A DNA stretch of 64,000 nucleotides from Labedaea rhizosphaerae (GTDB lineage Bacteria; Actinomycetota; Actinomycetes; Mycobacteriales; Pseudonocardiaceae), in NCBI RefSeq assembly GCF_004362825.1, contig NZ_SNXZ01000006.1, positions 248,001-312,000 on the forward strand, written 5' to 3'. Position 1 is the stretch's first letter, and every line of letters starts with the position of its first letter. The notes under the pieces are model-generated. The model made no database searches and was not told the origin of the DNA. It saw nothing but the letters and a program-made list of their open reading frames with translations. Positions 59,277 to 64,000 of the stretch are shown in pieces. Both the position numbers and the translations under genes were made by a program.

Positions 59277-61372
59277 CCGGCGTCGGAGAAGCGCGCCATC
59301 ATGTCGTGCACGTCACCCGGGTCGCCGAAGACCAGGCCGGTCGCGGTGTGCACGCCGTGGTCCGACCACCACGCGGCCTCTTCCTCGTCGCGCACGCCGT
59401 CGACGCACACCTCCGCGCCGATCCGCGCCACGGCCCGCACCAGCTCCACCGTGCCCAGCACCAACGCCGAATCTGCGGACCGCTGCGGCGGGCGCACGTC
59501 GCCGAACACGTCGGTCAGGACCACCGATCGCGCCTCGCTGCCCGCCAGCAAGTCCAATTCGAGCGGTCCGCCGCGGAACGAGTGCAGCGCGACCCGGACT
59601 CCATTGGACGCCACGGTGAACAGGTTGTCCGGCGCGGTGCCCAGGCCCTCCGCCACGGCGCTCGTGTCGAACGCGATCTGCAGGAACTCCGGTCCGACGG
59701 CACTGCGCGCGACCGCTTCGTTCACCGCCGCGACCAGGTCGCCGTCGGCGGACTGCGCACGCGACAACCGCACGCGCAACACCGACTCCTTCGCGTTCGC
59801 GGTCGCCGCAAGCGCTTGCCAGATCGGCAGGTGTCCACACGCTTCACCGAGCAGCCACGGTCCGACTTGCACGGAGAGCCCGGTCAGCTCGGCCAGGCGC
59901 ACGCAGTCGTCGTGCGCGATGACCTCGGCGTCGCGCGGTTGCCAGACCACGCCGGCCAGCACACCGACGCCCTTGCGGTCGCTCAGCCGGACCACCGGGC
60001 TGTAGTCGAGGGTGACCTCACCGGTCTCGAACGCACCGGCCAGCATGGCGGCCCGCTCGAAGTCGGCTTTCTCCGTGGCGTCCTCGGGCTTGTCGTAGTC
60101 CGACCACTGGCGCAGCCCGCTGCGCTTGGCCTTGCGCAACGCCGACTGGGCCGCGCCGAAGAACTCCACCGCGTCGGTGCTCCACAGCCGGCCGACCGCG
60201 CCGATGCTCGCGCCGACCGCGATGCCGTGCTCGCCGAGGTAGACCGGCTCGGCGAGTTCCGCGTGCACGGCCCGGATCATGTCCTCAGTGGACGGTGTGG
60301 TCGGACCGTTCTCCACGAGCACCGCGAACTCGTCGCCGTCGATGCGCCCGAACTCGGCCTTCTCGTCGGCGAACACGCGCTGCAGCTTGTCCGCGATGGA
60401 CACCAGCAGCTCATCGCCCGCCTCGTAGCCGAAACCGTGGTTGACCACCGAGAAGTTGTCGATGTCGATGTGCAGCAACGTGATCGCGTGACCCGGCGCC
60501 GCGCGGCCGAGCACGGACTCCACGCGGGACTTGAAGAACTGCCGGTTGTGCATCCCGGTCAGCCCGTCCTTGCTGGTCAACGTCTCGATCTGGCGCTGGA
60601 GCAGCTCCAGTTCGCTGTTGTCCTGGACCATGGCGACCAGGTACGACGGCGCATCGTCGTCGTCGCGCAGCAGCGACAACGCGACGTTGGCCCACACCTC
60701 GTCGCCGTCGTCCTTGACCAGTTCGGCCTTGGTGATCATCCGGTCCGGCCCGTCCGCGCGGAACGCGTTCGCGACCTGCCCGCGGGTCGCGACGGAGAAC
60801 AGGTCCGTGAGCACCCGCTGCTCGAAGTCGGCGGGCTTGCAGCCGATGATCTCCGCCAGCGCCGGGTTGGTCTGCAGGAACTTGCCCTCGAGGTCGGTGA
60901 TCGCGATGCCGAGCGCGGAGGACGTGACGACCTCGCGGAACCGGTTCTCTGACTCCCGCAGCTCGGCCTCGCTGCGCCGGGTGGCGTCGAGCAGCGCGCG
61001 CTTGACCTCTTCCTGCTGGTCGAGGGTCCAGCCGCGGATCGCCTCGGCGTAGCCGGCGGCCAGCTCACCCATCATGGCGACGACCCGGTCCGCCGAGCCG
61101 CTCTCCGCCAGCAGGGCGTCGCTGAGCACGGCGATGGACTGCTGCAGGGTTTCGTGCCCGGTGAACTTGGCGCGCACGAGCCGGCGGCCGAGCTCGGCGG
61201 CGGGCGCCGCGGTGAACGGCTCGGCCGCCACGGTGTCGAACAGGGTGGTGATCAGGTCGAGCAGGTATTCGTGCAGCTCGACGGCCGACATCGGCACGTA
61301 GACCGTCGAGCCGATGGCACGGGCCCAGGTACGCGCGAGCGCCACGCGTTCGTCGCGTCCCTGGCTGGACAT
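59273..61372 (-). CDS. PAS-GGDEF-EAL protein with degenerate active sites
   Basis: A 699-residue cytoplasmic protein: N-terminal helical domain (1-135), PAS domain (about 145-265), GGDEF domain (about 275-440) and an EAL-like domain (about 450-699). The GGDEF signature reads RIDGDEF, so the first Gly is Asp. In the EAL domain, the usual YQP and EAL motifs are replaced by LDYSPVV and VGVLAGVV, so the phosphodiesterase site is lost. It may bind rather than make or cleave cyclic di-GMP, or act through protein contacts. ATG at 61372 follows GAGG. Confidence 0.88.
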   Translation of the reverse strand: MSSQGRDERVALARTWARAIGSTVYVPMSAVELHEYLLDLITTLFDTVAAEPFTAAPAAELGRRLVRAKFTGHETLQQSIAVLSDALLAESGSADRVVAMMGELAAGYAEAIRGWTLDQQEEVKRALLDATRRSEAELRESENRFREVVTSSALGIAITDLEGKFLQTNPALAEIIGCKPADFEQRVLTDLFSVATRGQVANAFRADGPDRMITKAELVKDDGDEVWANVALSLLRDDDDAPSYLVAMVQDNSELELLQRQIETLTSKDGLTGMHNRQFFKSRVESVLGRAAPGHAITLLHIDIDNFSVVNHGFGYEAGDELLVSIADKLQRVFADEKAEFGRIDGDEFAVLVENGPTTPSTEDMIRAVHAELAEPVYLGEHGIAVGASIGAVGRLWSTDAVEFFGAAQSALRKAKRSGLRQWSDYDKPEDATEKADFERAAMLAGAFETGEVTLDYSPVVRLSDRKGVGVLAGVVWQPRDAEVIAHDDCVRLAELTGLSVQVGPWLLGEACGHLPIWQALAATANAKESVLRVRLSRAQSADGDLVAAVNEAVARSAVGPEFLQIAFDTSAVAEGLGTAPDNLFTVASNGVRVALHSFRGGPLELDLLAGSEARSVVLTDVFGDVRPPQRSADSALVLGTVELVRAVARIGAEVCVDGVRDEEEAAWWSDHGVHTATGLVFGDPGDVHDMMARFSDAG

Positions 61373-61451
61373 CACACCTCGAACGGGGGCCTGTAACGGG
61401 TAACGATCAGATTACTCAGTTGCCATGTCTATCGCGCATCCAGCGCAAGGG

Positions 61452-62258
61452 TTACTTCTTTCGGGCGACACCGGCGTACTGGCCGTCCCGGCTGGGATCG
61501 TCGCCCCCGTCCATCGTCGTCTCCGGCCGCCACAACGAAATCGGCACCAAACCGGGGTCCACGAGGTCGAAGCCGGCGAACAGCTGGGTGATCTCGTCCT
61601 TCGATCGGGGGAACACGTTGTTCTGCGTGGTCTTCATGGTGTCGACGAGGCCGTCGCCGGTCGAGTGCACCAGGTCGTCGGTGAAGTGCGAGACGGCCAG
61701 GTGGCTGCCGGGGGCGAGGGCGTCGCGGTAGGCCGCGATCACCTGGAACGGCTTGCGCTGCGGCGGGATGTAGTGGAAGAGCGTCAACGCCAGCAGGCCG
61801 ATCGGCTGGTCGAAGTCCAGCAGGCCACGGATTTTCGGCGAGTCGAGCACCAGGTGGGGCTCGGTCACGTCCGCCATGAGGATGGCCGTGTTGTCCACCC
61901 CGGCCAGGATCATCTCGCTGTGCGCGACCGCGACCGCTTCGTAGTCGACGTAGGCGACCTTCGTGCTCGGGTCCACTTGGTGCGCGATCTCGTGGACGTT
62001 GCCGACCGTGGGGATGCCGGAGCCCAGATCGAGGAACTGGCGGATCCCTTGCGACATAAGGAAAAGCACCGCGCGACGGAGGAAGGCCCGGTTCAGCGTG
62101 GCGATCCGGCGCACGCCGGGGTCGACGGCGAGCAGGCGATCGGCGACCGCGCGGTCCGAGGCGAAGTTGTGCGCGCCGCCGAGCAGGTAGTCGTAGATGC
62201 GCGCCGCGCTGGGGAGCTCGGCGTCGACGCCGGGCGGCATCCAGTCGGGGGTGGTCAT
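61452..62258 (-). CDS. PF04672-type SAM-dependent methyltransferase
   Basis: A 268-residue protein of the actinobacterial PF04672 (formerly DUF574) methyltransferase family: PSAARIYDYLLGGAHNFASDR, the SAM-binding FLDLGSGIPTVGNVHE and VAYVDYEAVAVAH, then LFHYIPP. Members are abundant in Streptomyces and relatives; targets are unknown. ATG at 62258 has no ribosome site, but TATCCT on the minus strand (62272-62267) sits 8 nt before it, suggesting a leaderless transcript. Confidence 0.88.
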   Translation of the reverse strand: MTTPDWMPPGVDAELPSAARIYDYLLGGAHNFASDRAVADRLLAVDPGVRRIATLNRAFLRRAVLFLMSQGIRQFLDLGSGIPTVGNVHEIAHQVDPSTKVAYVDYEAVAVAHSEMILAGVDNTAILMADVTEPHLVLDSPKIRGLLDFDQPIGLLALTLFHYIPPQRKPFQVIAAYRDALAPGSHLAVSHFTDDLVHSTGDGLVDTMKTTQNNVFPRSKDEITQLFAGFDLVDPGLVPISLWRPETTMDGGDDPSRDGQYAGVARKK

Positions 62259-62363
62259 TTTGGCAAGGATAGCGGGCGCCCCCAGGCCCGTAACCGCCGG
62301 ACGGGTGGCGTTGTTTCCGTTGACTGCCAAGCGTTTGCGGCTGTGTTGCGGCTGTGTTTGCGA

Positions 62364-62999
62364 CTAATCGAGGGACAGCGCCGCGGACGTCGCGGACGCC
62401 GGCGTGGCCGCGCCACGCACCGCGGCCAGCGCCATCCCGGTCAGCAGCGCGGCCATCTGCTCGCGGTCGAGGTGCCTGCTGTGCGGGGTCGAGTTGATCA
62501 GGCCGAACACGGCGTGGGCGGCCGCGCGTGCGGCCGGTTCGTCCACGTCGGGCTGCGCGGCGCGGATCGCGTCCACCCAGATCTCCACGTAGCGCCGCTG
62601 CAACGCCCGCACGCGACGGCGGTCCGGATCGGTCAGGTTGCCGAGGTTGCGTTCCTGCACGGTGATCAACGCCGGGTTGTCCAGCGCGAAGTCCACTTGG
62701 AACCGGACGAGCTCGCCGAGCAGGGTGCGTGGCTCGGCGCCGGTGTCGGCCCGGGTCTGGCCGCCGTCGAGCAGGATCTCGCTGATCGACGTGAGCATCT
62801 CGCCGAGCATCGCGTCCTTGGAGCGGAAGTGCCGGTAGAGCGCGGGCCCGGACACGCCGACGGCCGAGCCGATGTCGTCGATGCCGACGCCGTGGAAGCC
62901 GTGCCGCGCGAAGAGCTCCGCGGCCGCGGCGAGGATCTGGTCGCGGCGACGCTGCTTGCCCGGGGGCTTGTCGGGCGCGTCCGGCGGCGGGGAGATCAC
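62364..62999 (-). CDS. TetR-family regulator
   Basis: A 211-residue TetR regulator: helix-turn-helix at about residues 25-65 (GIDDIGSAVGVSGPALYRHF) and an all-helical C-terminal domain. GTG at 62999 is the apparent start. A perfect GTTAGC-AAGC-GCTAAC palindrome lies 24 bp upstream and recurs at the window end, so the regulator probably controls itself and at least one further gene. Related regulators in actinobacteria control acyl-CoA metabolism, a suggestion only. Confidence 0.88.
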   Translation of the reverse strand: MISPPPDAPDKPPGKQRRRDQILAAAAELFARHGFHGVGIDDIGSAVGVSGPALYRHFRSKDAMLGEMLTSISEILLDGGQTRADTGAEPRTLLGELVRFQVDFALDNPALITVQERNLGNLTDPDRRRVRALQRRYVEIWVDAIRAAQPDVDEPAARAAAHAVFGLINSTPHSRHLDREQMAALLTGMALAAVRGAATPASATSAALSLD

Positions 63000-63022
63000 C
63001 CCCGCGATGGTACTGGCCGGGA

Positions 63023-63038
63023 GTTAGCAAGCGCTAAC
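63023..63038. promoter_or_regulatory. TetR operator palindrome, copy 1
   Basis: GTTAGC-AAGC-GCTAAC, a perfect 6-bp inverted repeat upstream of the TetR gene and divergent SGNH hydrolase. Confidence 0.75.
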
Positions 63039-63129
63039 ACTTCTCGAAAATTGTCAACATGACGCTACCGGGATTGGAAATTCGCTGGTAATTATGCAAG
63101 GCGTGTCCACCGTCACATGGAGGGTCCCC

Positions 63130-63918
63130 ATGCGTGTGCTCAGACTTGCCCTGCTCCCTGTCCTCGCGTTAACCGCCATGCTCGCGTTCACGCTCCCCGC
63201 GTCCGCGGCCGGCGACAACTACGTGGCACTCGGCGACTCCTACTCCTCCGGCGTCGGCGCCGGCTCGTACCTCAGCGACAGCGGCTCCTGCAAGCGCAGC
63301 CAGAACGCCTACGCCGAGCTCTGGGCCAGCTCCCACTCGGTCAACTCGCTGACGTTCGTGGCCTGCTCCGGCGCGGTCACCTCGGACGTCATCAACAGCC
63401 AGGTGAACTCGCTGTCGTCGTCCACGTCTCTCGTCACGATCACCATCGGCGGCAACGACGCCGGGTTCGCCGACGTCATGGAGACCTGCAACCTCGGCTC
63501 CGACCAGGACTGCGTCGACCGGGTGAACCAGGCGAAGGCCTTCGCGACGAGCGAGCTGCCCGGCCGGCTCGACAACACCTACAACGCCATCCGTCAGCAC
63601 GCGCCGTACGCCCGGGTCATCGTGCTGGGTTACCCCCGCATGTACGCGGTGCCCGGTAGCTGCTGGGCGGGCCTCAGCGACACCAAGCGGTCGGCGATCA
63701 ACAGCGGTGCGGACACCGTCGACCAGGTGACCGCCGGTCGCGCCTCGGCGCACGGCTTCACCTTCGGCGACGTCCGCGGCACCTTCGGCGGCCACGAGCT
63801 GTGCTCCGGCAGCCCGTGGCTGCACAGCTGGGCGTGGCCGGTGGACGAGTCCTACCACCCGACGGCCTCCGGTCAGAACGGCGGCTACTACGCCGAGCTC
63901 CGCTCGATCACGGGCTGA
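63130..63918 (+). CDS. Secreted SGNH/GDSL hydrolase (second)
   Basis: A 262-residue secreted hydrolase: signal peptide 1-27 (RLALLPVLALTAMLAF, ending ASA-AG), GDSYSSG with catalytic Ser, GGNDAGF for the oxyanion hole, and SYHPTASGQ with the catalytic His. Six Cys residues suggest three disulfides. It resembles the Streptomyces coelicolor lipase/esterase group and is related to, but clearly diverged from, the protein at 54898. ATG at 63130 follows GGAGGG. It ends in a strong terminator. Confidence 0.92.
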   Translation: MRVLRLALLPVLALTAMLAFTLPASAAGDNYVALGDSYSSGVGAGSYLSDSGSCKRSQNAYAELWASSHSVNSLTFVACSGAVTSDVINSQVNSLSSSTSLVTITIGGNDAGFADVMETCNLGSDQDCVDRVNQAKAFATSELPGRLDNTYNAIRQHAPYARVIVLGYPRMYAVPGSCWAGLSDTKRSAINSGADTVDQVTAGRASAHGFTFGDVRGTFGGHELCSGSPWLHSWAWPVDESYHPTASGQNGGYYAELRSITG

Positions 63919-63930
63919 GTCGCGCGCGGT

Positions 63931-63968
63931 ACAACGGCGGTCGTCCCTGCGGGGACGGCCGCCGTTGT
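63931..63968 (+). terminator. Intrinsic terminator of the SGNH gene
   Basis: A 17-bp stem (63931-63947 with 63952-63968, one wobble) with a short TGCG loop, 13 bp after the stop, followed by TGTGG. Confidence 0.85.
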
Positions 63969-63981
63969 TGTGGACGCAGAC

Positions 63982-63997
63982 GTTAGTCAGCGCTAAC
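63982..63997. promoter_or_regulatory. TetR operator palindrome, copy 2
   Basis: GTTAGT-CAGC-GCTAAC matches the operator at 63023-63038 at 14 of 16 positions. It is followed at once by ATG (63998), the possible start of the next gene beyond the window. Confidence 0.65.
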
Positions 63998-64000
63998 ATG

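Noticed and set aside
1-64000. tRNA or rRNA genes
   Set aside because: No cloverleaf with conserved TTCRANNC-type arms and no rRNA-like stretches were noticed by eye; a covariance-model scan would settle this.

Overview
The window is high-GC DNA with frequent GTG starts, dense ATGA/GTGA gene overlaps and actinobacterial marker genes: Kgd-type 2-oxoglutarate decarboxylase, AdnA/AdnB, MoeZ, DUF3107, DUF3152 and a SARP regulator. It fits a chromosome of a mycelial actinomycete, most likely of the Pseudonocardiaceae/Actinosynnemataceae group; the rank assignment is inference.

A conserved backbone runs through the first 40 kb in an order I recall from Mycobacterium tuberculosis (Rv3201c to Rv3211): a probable RhlE edge fragment, ferritin-like protein, DUF3107, TetR, DUF3152 protease-like protein, MoeZ, TIGR02569 kinase-like protein, alkyltransferase-like protein, LipV-like hydrolase, AdnA, AdnB. 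Two blocks interrupt it. Block 1 (about 1.4-15.2 kb) holds a TetR/AurF-type di-iron oxygenase/hydrolase group, an aldo-keto reductase with a SARP regulator, and a tightly overlapping six-gene operon (epimerase, membrane phosphoesterase, LPG-synthase-type membrane protein, two GT4 glycosyltransferases, UDP-sugar dehydrogenase). Block 2 (about 20.2-32.3 kb) holds a minus-strand epimerase, GT2 and ATP-grasp operon, three paralogous FemAB-like acyltransferases, two paralogous short proteins with a PaaK/CapK-like opening, a zinc-ribbon protein, a polytopic membrane protein and a Wzx-like flippase. Block 2 looks like an undescribed envelope-glycoconjugate locus and is the best candidate for a new system.

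From 40 to 54 kb come kgd, a fused ABC exporter whose degenerate site is of the asymmetric type, an ABC-2 transporter with an unusual Gln/Pro/Gly-rich ATPase tail, two small paired genes, and alanine dehydrogenase beside a PucR-type regulator.

The last 10 kb contains two secreted SGNH hydrolases, a group A flavin monooxygenase with a paired operator and an array of 22-bp repeats upstream, a decayed DddA/SCP1.201-type deaminase toxin next to an intact Imm1-like immunity gene, a degenerate PAS-GGDEF-EAL protein, a PF04672-type methyltransferase, and a TetR gene whose palindromic operator recurs at the window end. No rRNA, tRNA, CRISPR array, transposase or integrase was seen.
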